From Struthidea cinerea (Eukaryota > Chordata > Aves > Passeriformes > Corcoracidae): a stretch of 64,000 nt of DNA. Every line of letters starts with the position of its first letter. The first letter of the stretch is position 1. Position numbers and translations under genes: made by a program. Below the pieces are notes generated by a model, which saw nothing but the letters and a program-made list of their open reading frames with translations, ran no database searches and was not told where the DNA came from. The stretch covers positions 29,799-93,798 of the forward strand of contig VZTI01002049.1 in the NCBI GenBank assembly GCA_013397865.1. Reading direction: 5' to 3'. Shown piece after piece: positions 11,586 to 24,462 of this stretch.

Positions 11586-12068
11586 TGTGGTGGCCGGTGA
11601 GCCTATGTTACAAGAGATAAAGAGAGTCTGCTGGTGGGACAAGTCCCTAGTACCAAAAGAACCTCCTCAGGTTAGGGCAACCAGAAAGGCCTCTCCCAGG
11701 ATGCATTGTTCTGTTATGTTAAACTATCCCAGTTCTGCTTCCCTGGCTGGCCCATGGCCCCTCCCCACCCTTGCTACCTCATATGTTCCATGCCATAGAA
11801 AGTTCTCCACTCCAGGTTTCCCCCACTGGCCTTTGCCCCCTGCCACTCCCCCAGAGCTTTCCCATTGGTCCCTGGTGCTTGCCCCGCTCCCGTACTTAAA
11901 CCTGGACCCTGCATTGTTCTCTGTCTTTGCCTCTAGAACCCTTCACAGTGTGGAAGCAATAAACTGCTGCTGTGGAAATCTATGCAAAGACCCTTCCTGC
12001 CTCTTTGCTGCCGACCCATATTACTGAAGCTATCCATGCGTTTGTGCGTGCACGCGTGTGTGAGTGTG
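11586..12068 (+). mobile_element. ERV LTR, forward (same family as the LTR at 33.7 kb)
   Basis: The segment starts TGTGGTGGCCGGTG and shares an ordered series of blocks with the LTR at 33719: ACAAGAGA near the start, CCTCTCCCAGGATGC near 11692-11706, a CCCTGG-TGGC block, the core-promoter-like GTACTTAAA at 11892-11900, and GCAATAAA with the polyadenylation signal at 11958-11963. It differs by about 120 extra bases of C-rich U3 before the GTACTTAA box, including a CCCATTGG inverted CCAAT motif near 11861. The right end is placed by alignment with the relative near a shared GCACGCG. No target duplication was found for it. The 166-codon forward frame across it is not a gene. Confidence 0.75.
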
Positions 12069-12332
12069 TGCAGCTGATCCTGCTGAGCAGCTTCGCTTTG
12101 GAGACGCTTTTTGGAAATCGCTACACCCTGTGCTCCGGCACAGAAGCTGCAGAGCCCGAGACAGAGATACCTCATCTCTGTCTATGTAAATCTAGCACTA
12201 CTAGCTGCAGCAGGGCTTTGCTTCATACAGAAGAGCAAGAGGTACATCTAGCCTGTGTGCTGTGGTTTCAATCTGCTAAGGCTGAGAAGGATCTGATGCT
12301 CCAAGCTCTTACTCTCACTGGGGGGAACTATT

Positions 12333-12389
12333 TAAAATAACAATAATAATGGAGAAGAAGAAGACAAAGAAGAATTATTTTTTTTTTTG
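12333..12389. repeat. AAT/GAA-rich low-complexity tract
   Basis: Interrupted AAT triplets followed by interrupted GAA triplets and a T10 run. Confidence 0.7.
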
Positions 12390-15300
12390 CTTCATCCCTT
12401 CATTTTTTAATAGAGAAGCATCGTAAGGTTATCTTCAAAAGAAAAAGGAGGTTAAATCCTTGGTAGATGGAGCTTCCTGATCACTAATTTATACTGTATT
12501 CTTATATAATCAGTGGCAGATATTTGAGCCTGACCCTCACAGACATGTCCTCTTCCGTCAGTCACTGCTTTTTATGCCTTCCATGGGTGCCAGCTGTTGT
12601 TACAACTACGCAGTTCTTGCCAAGTCATGGCCAACACATACTCTGTTTCTCAATTTAATGTTATGGTTACATTCAAAACCCTCTCCAGCTCTGATGAGCA
12701 GATTGAATTCTTAGTGAAACCAGAGTTACCTAACAATAGCAACAACAACAAAACCTTTTCAAATTATTCAACATTCCTTACAGATTTTCATTACATTTAC
12801 GTTAAGATCAGAAAATTCCACATCACAGCTGGATAAAGTCCCTGGGTAAACACAATATACAGTAGGTATTCAGTCTTCTAGTAAAACTCTTCTTTGATTT
12901 TTTTTTTTACAAGACCTTTATGACTGTGCATTTTCATACTATGAAGCTCATAATAAAAACATAGACTTTTTATCACTAGATTTTTGTGCTATACTTTTCA
13001 AGCTGTTAATAAAGGCTAAATGTGAAACTATATCCTGTTTGTTCAACTCAATAATACGAAGCATGGGGACACTTGTTTAAGGATTAAGGCTTTGTTGTGC
13101 TTATTCAGTAAAAATCACCCACCATAAATAACCTGCAGAAAGGATATAGCCTACTTAAATGTCAGGAAAGGTTTATTTTAATGATTTAGCTGCTAAGACA
13201 ACAATGAGTTTATGAACACTCTGAACTTAAAACACATAAATGATTAAAACTACCTGTGTGCTTTGTTAGATTTTATCAGAATTTTAAGTATAGTTACTTT
13301 ATTCAGAAGACTACAATAACAATGATCAAATAAGCACCTCTTTTTGCTATTCATTTATTGGCCTAATCAATTCTTCAACACTATTCAGCAAAGACTTTCA
13401 ATATGATGAAAAAAAATCAGACTTGTCCCACTACTACGCACTTGGGAAAGAATGTGGTTTGGAAATAATCCAAAAGAAGCTAGTAAGAATCAGGGAGAAA
13501 TCACTGATTAATAGAAATAATGTTTCTGAAGTTTGCATTGATTACTCTTTGAATAATATAGACCAATTCAGCAGACCCTGACAAGCATAAAAGTGCATTT
13601 GTTCTTTTAAAAAAACCCAAGAAAAATGAAGAGAGTTTTTAACACAACTCACCCATTTGCAGAGCAGATGAATAGTGCTGTGTAGTGAGAATGTTTCAAA
13701 TAAAGAGTAAGAAAAAGGCAGAGGAGGAAATATTCCTGAATTAAGAAAATACAGGATTATATCAACCTGTTTTATCAAGCCTGTAGCTATTCTGGACAAA
13801 ATGGAATGCACAGACAGAGTCAAAAAGGTAGTTATGGTCTTTCCCTTTGAAAATTAAAATTTAAGAATGAAAATAAGTTTTCAGCATATTAATTGGAAGA
13901 ATCAAATATATTTATTTTAAAATACGGAATTATATTGTAAAAGTTTCATCAAATTAGGGCAAAAAGTGCCTACTATAAGTTAGCACATGATTAACTACCC
14001 AATAATGAAAAGCTCCAGTTCCAAAATTACATCAATTGGATTTTAAATGACAGGAAACATTTACCTGTCTCATACTGACTGCCACCACAGAACTGTGCAT
14101 ATCTTCATACACATACTTAAAGATTATAGGAATATGAGTGAGGTCAAAGGCAAGGATACATGAGTGAAAATAAAACTGATTGTATAAATCTCAGTTGTTG
14201 AGACCAAATACACAGTCAAAAGCATTTGTAAATAATGGTGTGCTAAGACATAGGTAATTACAGAGGAAATGTAGAGGAAAAGTTCATGGCAAATAAAGTT
14301 CAGAATCCATCCATCCTTGGATTTAAATAAACTTTTCCAAATTCTTACAATAAATTTTGTCAGTTCTAACAAATTCTGTCAAATGGTGGCACTTTGTAGC
14401 AGTCCTCATGAGTCTTATGCAATATTGTTGCATTATATCTGCAGAGTTAATAAACAGAACTTAAGGCAAAATTCATGCCCGTGTATAGAAGCAAAATGTG
14501 ATCAATAAAAATCACAACTGTTATATCCACTTTTTTCGCTTGATGTAATCGTGTATTCTTTTCAGGAAAAAAAGTTTCCTGAACATATCAATGCATTCTT
14601 CAGATGTATATTAGAAATAAGTCTTATGAAATTATGTTACATGAGTCAAACGCTTATGATTTTCTGCTAATATTTACAGTTTTCTTCCATATGGGGAATT
14701 TAAAGTAAATGAAAACTGGATTTTTTTCCTGAATTCTGATTACTGTATATATTTTATGTGCTGTTTATCTAGGTATATTAAACTGAAAAGGAAGAGTTTC
14801 ATTTAGCAAAACAGTTCAAATATATTTAATTGAATCAGTAGCTAAACAAAGTTGCAAATATTTGCATATATAAATGGCTAACACTGTTGCCTATGGACTT
14901 GCTTCACTGTACCACAACTGCAGGATGTCGTAAAAGCATATTTCACTTTGTTCATACACAACACTCAGAAGTGTGCTAGGTCATTTCCAGGCATAAAGAA
15001 TTCCTCTCTCTAGGAGATGTCTTTTATTCTTCCTTGTTTGGCTGTTACCTTTAATCTAAAATAATAATGTATGGTTGCTTCTGGTATCTCGAAAGCAAAA
15101 CATAGACTTTGGTATTCAAGCCGGCTGCAGGATCAAAAGCTTCATCCCCGTGTGACAGGCTATGAAGCAGCTGCCCCTGGAGAAGGGCTGAACTCCTGCT
15201 CGTAGCTCACAATTTGTGGCCGAAGAGCCTGGCAGACCTCCTCCCTTGCACCGTGGTTTGTTTCACAGGCAGCTTCCACGGGTAAAGAAAACAGAAACAG

Positions 15301-18300
15301 CAGCAGCTATTTGCCTGCAGGCTGTATGATGCATCCTTTCAGGCAACTAATCTCCATTAAGGGGGCTGTAGTAAAAGACCTACTCTTGCAGGATAGAAAA
15401 AGGTGAATACATTTGTAATTAAGGCCCGGTGTTACGTGACAGCAGAACTGCAACTATGTGATAATGTTAATGACATATTGAACTGCTGCAGACAGATCTT
15501 ACGCTGTGCTTCCAGCCGAAGCTTTCTTCTCAGAAGTGGGGCCCCAGGGCTTGGTCTGCCAAGGTGCAGAGCTCTCTCACGAGGTACTGAGTGTGCTTAA
15601 CTGACACACAAAGCACAGAGACTTGTCACACTCATCCCCCCACTGAGATGCCTGGAACTGGCAAGATCGAGCATATCTTGAACTATGAACAAAATACAGA
15701 CAAAAAATAATCTTCTAAAAATGTTCATCTTTTTTTTCTCTACCAAAGCATTTGCATGGCTGATTAAAAACACTACAAAATTATGCAATGTCAACCATTC
15801 CTGTTAATGATGCCGATTTTTCTTTCTGAACGTTTTGTCCTGTACTCAGCAGCACCTCAGCCTGAATTTAGCCTCCAGCTACATTGTTATGCCTGTAATT
15901 TACAGCAGGAAATCTGACACAGATTTCTACAGCATTATATTGCTCTGCCTGCTTCCTTCCAGACTGAGATTTCAGTCTCCTACTTGCATTTAGGTGTATC
16001 TGTCATTTTTCATTTCATTGCCTTAGATGCTAGACATACTTTGCTACAATTGCTGGTGCTCTGCTATTGATTGGCAGTGACTCTGGCTTGTCCTTTAAAC
16101 CTCCATCTGTCTTTGCCTTCCCCTGGTCCTGCTGATGCCAGCTGTGCCAGTAAGTGGACACCACTGCTAGAACATTGTCTCTCTCCAGTTCACACTATTG
16201 CAGAGGAACCCAATAACCATAAAAAAATAAATAAATAAAATGAGCTCATTACACCAAATGTTACTCAGTGGTTCCAGCACTGATGGCAGCCAGACACTGG
16301 CACCTAGAGTCTAGCAGCAGTGCTGGGACATAGAAATCCAACACATGAACTCGATAACTCTGAATAACATCGAAATAAGCAGCCTGCCTGATGGTCACAG
16401 AACCAGTATCAGTTACACTGTATCAAGGTATTATTGTATGTAAACCTTTGTAATTTTTAAATCTTCATTATAGGGTTTATATGCCTTTTTTTGCATGCAG
16501 ACCCAGAGGTGGAAAGGATATATACAACTGTTCTGTTTGGGAATCCAAAGATCACTGTATAAAACCTCTGAAAATCTTTTCTCAAAGAGTCAAAATGCAT
16601 CTCTGAAGTTTCCAAGAAAGTCACTGCCTCTTCTAGATATATATATGTGTATGGATATATAATCTAATAAATCAAGTTGCAAATAATGACATGCATAAAT
16701 AGCTGCTGGATTTTTAAAGATAAATGAATTTCTGTTTCTCTTGTTCTTTACTGCAGATTGTTTCCATATGAGAAGCTATTTATGTACACTCTTAATGCTA
16801 ATAAGATGATCCAAGTCTGCATCAGGCATGCCTTTTCAGGTGTGAATCATGGATGCATCAATTTATCCACATTACTGGATTTGTTTCTGATTTAAGATGT
16901 GAAAAGAGGTCAAATCCAGATGATGGCTTTGTGCTGAAGGCTAAACAAATTTGAGATTATCATTACAGGTATTAATGGAAGACCTATTCTTGGCTATTCC
17001 AAGTGAAAGTCAGTATGAACTTGATGGGAAACATCATGCTTGTGGGCTTACTCATTCTGAAGTGTTACAAAAATATGAGTTAGGGGTCTATTTATTTTTA
17101 TACTTATTTTTATTGATGGTGGTGGCAATACTGTCCTTAATAGCCATTTGTCTGTAAAGCCAGGTGCAATGTTTACCAGGTGTTCAGCTACTTAAGACAG
17201 AGATGGTTTCGTAAAAGTTCTTAAAGCAGTCTCCATTAAAACATCTCCACTGTGAGACAAGCTAGAACTACTCTGTTCTGAGAGTATAAGTGGAAATGTC
17301 ATTTGGAAACTAGAAATCTCTCCCATCCCTGATTTTAGATTATGGTTTTAAAGCTCTGACATTCTGCACTACAGCTGAAACTACCGCGTGCATAAATGCA
17401 TGCACATTTCTGCAGAGAAGCCATTTTTCCAAATGAAAGTAAATCAACATCTGCTTAAAACATAATGCTGCAGATACTTGTGGGCAGGAACAGTCTGATT
17501 TGCCCATTGCATGAGTATTGATTTTTGATTGCAGAGGTTATTCTGCAGATGAAAAGATGAAAATCACTTTTTAGTTGCTTTACTGAAAAATTGCACTCTA
17601 TAAAACAAAGTGTCAAAAAACAATTCAGAAATTTGAGTTAAAAAGTAGAAATTACTGCTATCTTTGTCCTTTGTTCTAGGACCCTGCTCTAAATGACCAT
17701 GAATTGTTTTTCATATCAGTACTACCCAAACAGCCAAAGGGGGAAAGTGGGAACTTGGGCAAAAGAGAAGGAGAAAAAAGAGACATAACAAACTCTCTAG
17801 TCAAGTCTTTTTACACATGAGAAGAACTTGGCCCCAGTTCCGCTCCATCTTCCATTTCAGAATATACAACTACAAGCAGTGAGATGCAGGAACTCAACAG
17901 GTCAGAAAAAAAGAAAACTAAACAGGAATTCTGTATTGTAGACAAAAAAAAAAAAAAATTAAATACTGGGTACAAGAAAGTGCATAGCTGCTGATCTGTG
18001 TTCTGGAAGCACTTCAAGGCTACAGGCATGTCCCTGTTTGACAAGAAAGTTCCTGGAAGCACCCCAACATCTGCATTAGCACATGTGTACAACACCCCAG
18101 CAGTGGAACTCAATCATGTCAGGATATGGAAGCTGGATTCCCATATGCCAATATCCCATGAAGCCCCTAATCTTACTATGCATACACAGTGCTTTTGTAG
18201 CATGTAGAGGCTGTAAAAAAAAAAAAATGCAGGTGAAGCTTCTGCCTTCTTCAAAATGAAGAAACTGTGGTTCTCCTGCTGACCTTTGGTATTACAGTTC

Positions 18301-18539
18301 CCTGATCAAAGCAATCACTCTGCAAACAAAAGACTCAAGGTCATTTTTCTGCTCAGCATGAGCAGATTTAACCTCACATCTTTTACCTCCTATGTGAGTG
18401 TCCCATATATTAGACTGCAGACATTTCTCTGCATGTGACTAGGAAAGTATCCCCTCCTACTGAAACTGCAGCTTTACAGCAAAAACTGAAATTCACTGGA
18501 GTAATAGCAGAACATAGAAACCCAAAGAAATTGTGAACT
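12390..18539. other. Long AT-rich unique region, no gene seen
   Basis: About 6 kb without a recognisable transposon, exon chain or RNA gene. It holds simple runs: AAATAAATAAATAAAA near 16224-16241, A15 near 17943-17957 and A13 near 18214-18226. Two non-repetitive, slightly less AT-rich stretches (about 15120-15600 and 16740-17160) could be conserved noncoding DNA, but this cannot be shown from one sequence. Open frames here are at most 100 codons and carry no domain. Confidence 0.5.
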
Positions 18540-18544
18540 TCACT

Positions 18545-19222
18545 CTTGATTTTCTCTACCTCCTCCTGCCTAAGCACTGGGGATGGAAAGTGGGGGTTGT
18601 GGTCAGTTCATCCACAGGAGAGAGCCCTTCACAAACTTCTCCAGGGCAAGTCGTTCTTCCCACAGGGTGCAGTTGTTCACAAACTGCTCCAGTGTGGGTC
18701 TCCTGCAGGGCCAAAAGTCCTGCCAGCAAACTTGCTTGGGCTCCTCTCTCAGCAGGGCTGCTGGTCCTGACATGAGCCTGGTCCAGCACAGGTCTCCTAT
18801 GGCATCACGGCCTTCATCAGGCTTTCGCCTGCTCTGGCATTGGGTCCTCCACAGGCTACAGGTGGATCCCTGCGGTCCTCCGTGGGCTGCAGGGGCAGAG
18901 CTGCCTCACCACGGGCTGCACCACGGGCTGCAGGGGAATCTGGGCTCTGGTGCCTGGAGCACATCCTGCCCCTCCTTCTGCACTGACCTTGGTGTCTGCA
19001 GAGCTGTTCCTCTCACATATTCTCACTCCTCTGTCTGGCTGCAATTGCTGTTGCAGTTTTTTCCCCGTCTTAATTATGTTTTCCATCAAGAGGTGCTACC
19101 GCTGTTGCTGATGGGCTCAGCCTCAGCCAGCGGTGGGTTTGTCTTGGAGGGCAGGTTTCTGTCAGCTTCTCACAGAAGCTGCCCCTGTAGCACACACTTC
19201 ACCACACATACCCCACCCCTGC
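18545..19222 (-). mobile_element. Degenerate avian ERV-like dispersed repeat, reverse
   Basis: A GC-rich island in AT-rich surroundings. Read on the minus strand it gives a degenerate coding-like frame (19089 down to 18556) with repeated peptide modules of the LQPV...EQ type: IPLQPVVQPVV, then PVEDPMPEQA, then ALQETHTGAVCEQLHPVGRT. In-frame stops occur at 18856-18858 and shortly after. I recall this module type from multicopy ERV-associated repeats in bird genomes, but that is from memory, and the family name and exact ends are uncertain. The 273-codon forward frame over the same DNA is antisense to it and is not taken as a gene. Confidence 0.5.
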
Positions 19223-19228
19223 TAGAGA

Positions 19229-19232
19229 CTTT

Positions 19233-19271
<39 letters not shown>

Positions 19272-19272
19272 C
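19229..19272 (+). repeat. (TTTA)n tetranucleotide microsatellite
   Basis: About ten near-perfect TTTA units directly abut the ERV-like repeat. The tract reads (TAAA)n on the minus strand. Confidence 0.9.
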
Positions 19273-22200
19273 TACAAATTGTTTATTTGTTTAAAATGGT
19301 GGGGTTTCTGCAATGGAATTCAGATAGAAATTCTATTGAAAGCAACAGTGTCTAAGCAATACCACAGAGTACTGTATGTGATGGTGAACTGTACAAAAGA
19401 ATAGCATCAAAATTACATTTTTTTAATATTCAAACTTGACAATTTTTTTCATTCTAGTGAACTGTCTAGGTGCACATTTGCAGAAATAGTTCTTTGCCTT
19501 AGAAATACTGCAGGTTTTAGCTATTCTATGCTCCTTCATCCTGTTGTAAGAAATTTTTTTCTTTACTTGTTCTTTATTCATCATTTTGGTCAGTTCTGGT
19601 TCTTCTGAAGCACATATCATTATCGTCTCAAACTACTACAGATTTCCTGGGAATAAAAAGCTTTTAGCATAGAGGAAGTGCCTTTATATTATAGCTGAGT
19701 CCATCTAAATTAAAATGGATGCCTCATTCCCTTACTTTGAACATAGAAAGCAGCTTTCTTCACATTTATTTGAGTAATCTAAAGAGAAGTATTGACTTTG
19801 AGAAAAATTTCAGTTGAGTGCATATTTATATATATTTCCATTTTTAGGAATTTCAGTAATATACTTCTTCTCCACCATCAGCTTTAAGTACAGCACCTCT
19901 AGATGAAAAAGATAAAAGTCAAATATAGTTTATAAGTTATGAGTAGGATGCAGGTTCTGAGTGCACATAGCTGGAGATGTGATGAAACTACTTTTTAATC
20001 TACCTGTGCTTAGCTTCATGATGTTGCTAGATATTCTGCTCCACACACCTGTTTGAAGAAGTGGCGTACTGGTGAGGAGGAAGATGGGCAGTTTTTCATT
20101 TCCACTCTCCAACAGTGTGACTTTTTCTTGAACTGGCGTTAATACTTTTTTCCACTTCTATTTGAGAAACAATGCGCGAAAGAGATGAGGCTTTACTAAA
20201 ATACAATGCAGAGCACAGAGAGAAAAATGTGTGTGAAATATAGGATTATAAAGTTATTAAGGGAATGGCTATGGTTGATGGGGCAATTTGAGCTTTGTAA
20301 CTCAAACAACAGAGGCAGTGTGTTGTGAAGTAGAAATGTATGTATCAGCATGCCTCAACAGAACATGTCAAAACATTTTGGGGTTTTACCACTGCTACAG
20401 ATCTAGTTGCACCTACCTTTGTCGTTTAAGTATCTCTGATTACATTCCTGAAATGTGAATCTTTAATTGTCTTTGGACAGAACGTAAATCTTCTTCAGTC
20501 AGAATGAGCATAAAGCACATCTAGTCATATAAAGGTGCTTCAGTTAGTATTCTATGCCCAGCAGAGTTCAAGAGAAATAAGATTATAAGAAATGGGGCTT
20601 GCAAATGAGTGACACAGTCCCAGTCTGGCTTTAGCAGTCTGTCAGCTTAACAGTCTCTCTAAATTAGAAGCCGAATCTTGAATATTTTATCCATGTCTCA
20701 AAATAGATACAGGACTTTTTCTACATTTTTTTCTCATTCATGTAAATCTTTATTCCTGTGATTGCCTCTGACACTCACATTCTCAAATTCCACTGCTGCA
20801 GTGCTGATCAGTAGCTATTAAAGCAACGTTGTTTGAATGTTGTTTGCTTGTGTGTTTAGCAACTGGAAGAAATTGGCAGGCAAAGGGCTCTTTAAACAAT
20901 CAGGCCGCAGACATACCCAGTCTCACCTTATGCCTTCCTTCAAGCAAAGTTAGATAAGCACGTTAATTTAGATTCCTCTTGAGTTATGGAAATGCAACCA
21001 AGTCAAACCAATTCCATGACGGACTGCTTGCCCTAGTGGCCTCTGCCTTCCTTAAACTGCATATATCTGCTTCGAAGAATCCCTGTGGGTTTGACAAGAG
21101 TTTCTGGGCATAATCATCATAAAGATCAACAGCTTCTTCACTTCAGCCCCCAAGTATGAAGTTTCTGGGGCTTGAAATTGTTGGTTTGCTTTTTTTTTCT
21201 TGGATGAAAAATCCATACAGCAGAGGTTTATCCAGGAGACCATCACATAATACTTACTCAGTGGCTTGGAAAGCTACACCTATAATATTCTTCTTGTGAG
21301 CTGCCTGGAACTTCTGAGGGTTTGATGTCTCCTGTCAATAGGAAATCACTGTCATTTATTGGTCTCATGCAAAGTTTTTTACTTCTAGGAAAAACCAAAC
21401 AATCTTAAATACAGTCTCAAAATATATGATCTTATTAATAAATACAGTGAAAATGTAAGGTATAAGAGAAGGGAATTTTTTGGTTTACCAAACATCAAGC
21501 TAACTGAGCTGACTAGTATAGGAGAGCTGTTATCTTTCAAGCTACCAGATTTTTTAAATTTACTGAAGCTGTTACACTTTCCTAGTTTCCAAGAGATAAG
21601 TGGCATGAGTGAAGAATGACTGTTCTTCTGGGCTTTCAAACCATACAATTCAGCCAAAAGACACATATGAAATATAGCAACTCAACTATAATAGACTTAA
21701 CTTTTTTTATAAAGACACTATTGTACTGAGTTAAAAAGTTGTCTTACTGTAAGGAATTAAAAAGCCTAGATATGGGGAGGCAAAGGGAAAACATAAAGGA
21801 AATAGAAAGCAAATACTCTTCTCCAGGAAACAATGAAATTAAAATTAGAAAATGAAAGAAATTTTGCATTAAAAAATTGAACTGGAGATAGAGACAATGC
21901 CTCTGGTTTTGTACTGGTACTGAAAATTCAGACACAGAAGAGGATTCTGCATCCCCTGATTCGCTGTAAGTGGACTCTTAACAGAGAGGTTCAGAGCCAG
22001 GATCAGGCTATTCTACTTAATAGTCAGTCCTGTTAATGTATCAAGGAGCTTTTCTTGGTATAAGAATGACTCTACAGTTCAGAAGTGTTGGGCTGTCCCA
22101 GATGTATTTACTTTTCCAGAAAGAAAATGTTCTCTAACAAAAAGATCCCAACAAAACTTGTTTTCAAGTCCCATATAATAAAGATGAGTCATAGGTGTTT

Positions 22201-22864
22201 TGCCAACATAAGAAATTAACTGCATAAAGGAAAAATATTGCAATGTGGAAATTGTCTCTGAAGTTATTATGGGAAAGAGATGAGGGACAAGGATGGAGGC
22301 AGGGTAGTTTAGGAGAAGAATAGGGGTAGTCACTGTTGAGTCAGAAGTTACCTACAAGCCATTTACCATTGACATACTGCAATCACCATATAAACTATCA
22401 AAAATTGAACACATTTTCTTCTTCTTTTTCCCAAAGTAATAAAAATAGGGAGCCTTAGGAAAATTCTTTTATTATGAAGGCAATTCGTTTTTCACTACCA
22501 GAATATTAGCCAGTTGAAACAGTAGTCACTTTACTGCCATAGTTAAATGCAGGTAGTTTTATAATGAAAAAAAAGCCAACAACAACAAAAAAAAATACCC
22601 TAAAAAGTTTTTCAAACTGCTTTGGAAACTCTACTTCAGACGTACCTCTTTCCATAACCTGAGGCTGCTCCTTAGTTTAGAAGTTAGGTGTTGTGTCTGC
22701 TGGAGTTCAACAGCAAGCTTAAGCAAGTACCAAGATTTCAGCTTTACAATACACCCATTGACTTCACTGGGATATGTCATAGCCCAGATTTGTAGCATGG
22801 ATCAAAACCTAGCTTGGAGACAGAAAGTAGAGAGTAGGATTAAATGATCAATTTTCAGTCCTAG
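19273..22864. other. AT-rich unique DNA, no gene seen
   Basis: No coding, RNA or transposon signature was recognised. Open frames are at most 93 codons. Confidence 0.5.
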
Positions 22865-23385
22865 CAAAAGGTTAATGGTGGGGGCCTCAAGGCTCAAGAG
22901 TAGGTGTCACGACGGTTAATGATCTGGGAAGGGGATGAGTAGTGAGAAGTGGCTTTGGCAGATGACACAAAGATGCTTACGAGGGTCAAGCCCATGATGT
23001 ACTGTTAGTTTCTTCACAAGGGCCTAGAGAAGCCAAAAGGATGGGCAATATGATGATAATAAAAGGCAAAGTAAAAAAGTAAAAGTGGTTTTTTGGGTTT
23101 TTTTCCTTAAGTATTGATAAACGGAAGCTATACGAAAGTTATCCTTGAAGAAAGGAGGAAAAGAAACCCTGCACAAAGGCTCAACAAGATTCAGAATTAA
23201 TTATCAGATCATTAAGAGGACTTAGAGAAATGTCTAACCATTACTATAAAAATTAAAATATTTGGAGTTGATTAATGTAGATCTGCAGTTAGAAAACCAA
23301 AAATGTTAGGATAGCATGACAACTGGGTGATTGCTATGGATACTGAGCTAGATAAACCTTGGGTCTGGTTCAATACTGTGAAGTC
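22865..23385 (+). mobile_element. Old, strongly diverged CR1-like fragment, forward
   Basis: Two stretches recall CR1. At about 22880-23050, 'ggggcctcaaggctc', 'gttaatgatctgggaagggg' and 'gcagatgacacaaagatg' match the reverse transcriptase region encoding NDL...FADDTK. At about 23330-23385, 'ggatactgagctagataaac' followed by 'cttgggtctggttcaatactg' resembles the 3' end of older reptile-type CR1 subfamilies. The middle is eroded, so these may be two separate fragments. The FADDTK-like motif is only approximate. Confidence 0.5.
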
Positions 23386-23832
23386 ATGCTCCAAGTAGAC
23401 AAGGATCCTTAATGAGTGTGTCCAGAAATTGTCTAGTAAGGGCTTTCAAATTGCTGTGAGGTTCCTTACTTCACTACAAATAAGATTTAGTTAGTTGAGC
23501 TTGATGACTCTTTAGTTCATTTGTGAATATCTTTTCAAATAGAAAGGTCAGAGACGGAATTATCATTTCTGAAGCTGTTGATACCCTTTGAAATAAGATA
23601 CACTTGAGTGTTTTGGGAGGTGTGATCCTTAAGCTGAAGGAGATGTTTTGCAGAATTAACTGAGTCAAAATGATAACTTGAAAGCACAATGGGAAGAGCA
23701 TCACTATTATACCAATCATTTGATGTCAAACACTGGACATATCAGGGACTCAAAACTGAAGGGGCAGATTCTAGCTAGAAAGAAGCAACATCCTTTAAAA
23801 AGGAGGAAATCACTGAGGCAGAGAGAAGCAAA

Positions 23833-23837
23833 AGGCC
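23833..23837. repeat. Target-site duplication AGGCC, left copy
   Basis: Directly precedes the LTR start. The right copy is at 24458-24462. Confidence 0.75.
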
Positions 23838-24457
23838 TGTCTTGGGGTGATTTTATGATAATACTGTATTTCCCTATTGTCTGCTTATTGCCCAGAAATG
23901 GGTCCCGCAGGTTTATGCTGGGTCCAGGAGAGGGGGGAGAGAAGCCAGGCAAATTCTTCAGCGCGGTTTGCGTTCAAGGACTCACACACTCCCCCGCATT
24001 CTCACTGCTGCAGAGCTGAGGGAACACCTTCCTGCTTTTAGCCAGCCTGTTAGCTGAGGCAAGAAATTTTCCCATACCAGCATACCAAAATCCTCCGGAA
24101 CCTCTTTTCTTCTGGAACTGTTCAGCCTAGCTGTGATCTGAGAACCGGATCATCGGACCCCGTGGACTGGCAGCGAGGCTGCGGGGACGCCACATCCCAG
24201 CCCCAGACCTCGGGAGGGGCAAAGCCAGCTACAGAGGGAACTCTAAATCCACCAGCTTTCTCCACAGAGAGGAGGTTTATTTTCTGACATTATTCATTTT
24301 TTCTGTGCCCTGCTGGCACTCTGCTTGTTAAATAAATAGTTTTTTTCACTTTCATCCAAGAAATTCCTTTTGCATCTGTGGGGGAGAGAAAACCTGTCTT
24401 TGGGGGAGACGGTCATTCCAGAGCATTTTCCTCCTAAACTTGTCTCAAACTGAGACA
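23838..24457 (+). mobile_element. Solo LTR of an avian endogenous retrovirus, forward (620 bp)
   Basis: The segment starts TGTCTTGG and ends CTGAGACA, giving TG...CA ends and a 5-bp terminal inverted repeat TGTCT/AGACA. It is flanked by a perfect 5-bp direct repeat AGGCC (23833-23837 and 24458-24462). The polyadenylation signal AATAAA is at 24331-24336, followed by a T-rich segment and a GGGGGAGA-repeat U5-like tail. The U3-like part has C/G-rich motifs near 24150-24220. No internal retroviral sequence is adjacent, so it is a solo LTR. The 5-bp duplication suggests an ERVL-like family (inferred). Confidence 0.85.
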
Positions 24458-24459
24458 AG
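24439..24459. repeat. Perfect 9-bp inverted repeat at the LTR 3' end
   Basis: CTTGTCTCA and TGAGACAAG are separated by three bases. The hairpin overlaps the last 19 bases of the LTR and two bases of the target duplication, so part of the symmetry arises from the insertion junction. Confidence 0.85.
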
Positions 24460-24462
24460 GCC
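24458..24462. repeat. Target-site duplication AGGCC, right copy
   Basis: Directly follows the LTR end at 24457. Identical to 23833-23837. Confidence 0.75.

Noticed and set aside
11527..12027. 166-codon forward open frame
   Set aside because: It spans the LTR at 11586-12068, including its promoter-like box and AATAAA. The proline-rich peptide comes from C-rich U3 sequence.
18583..19404. 273-codon forward open frame, the longest in the window
   Set aside because: It is antisense to an ERV-like repeat whose minus strand carries the recognisable peptide modules, and its end is translated (TTTA)n. No domain is visible.
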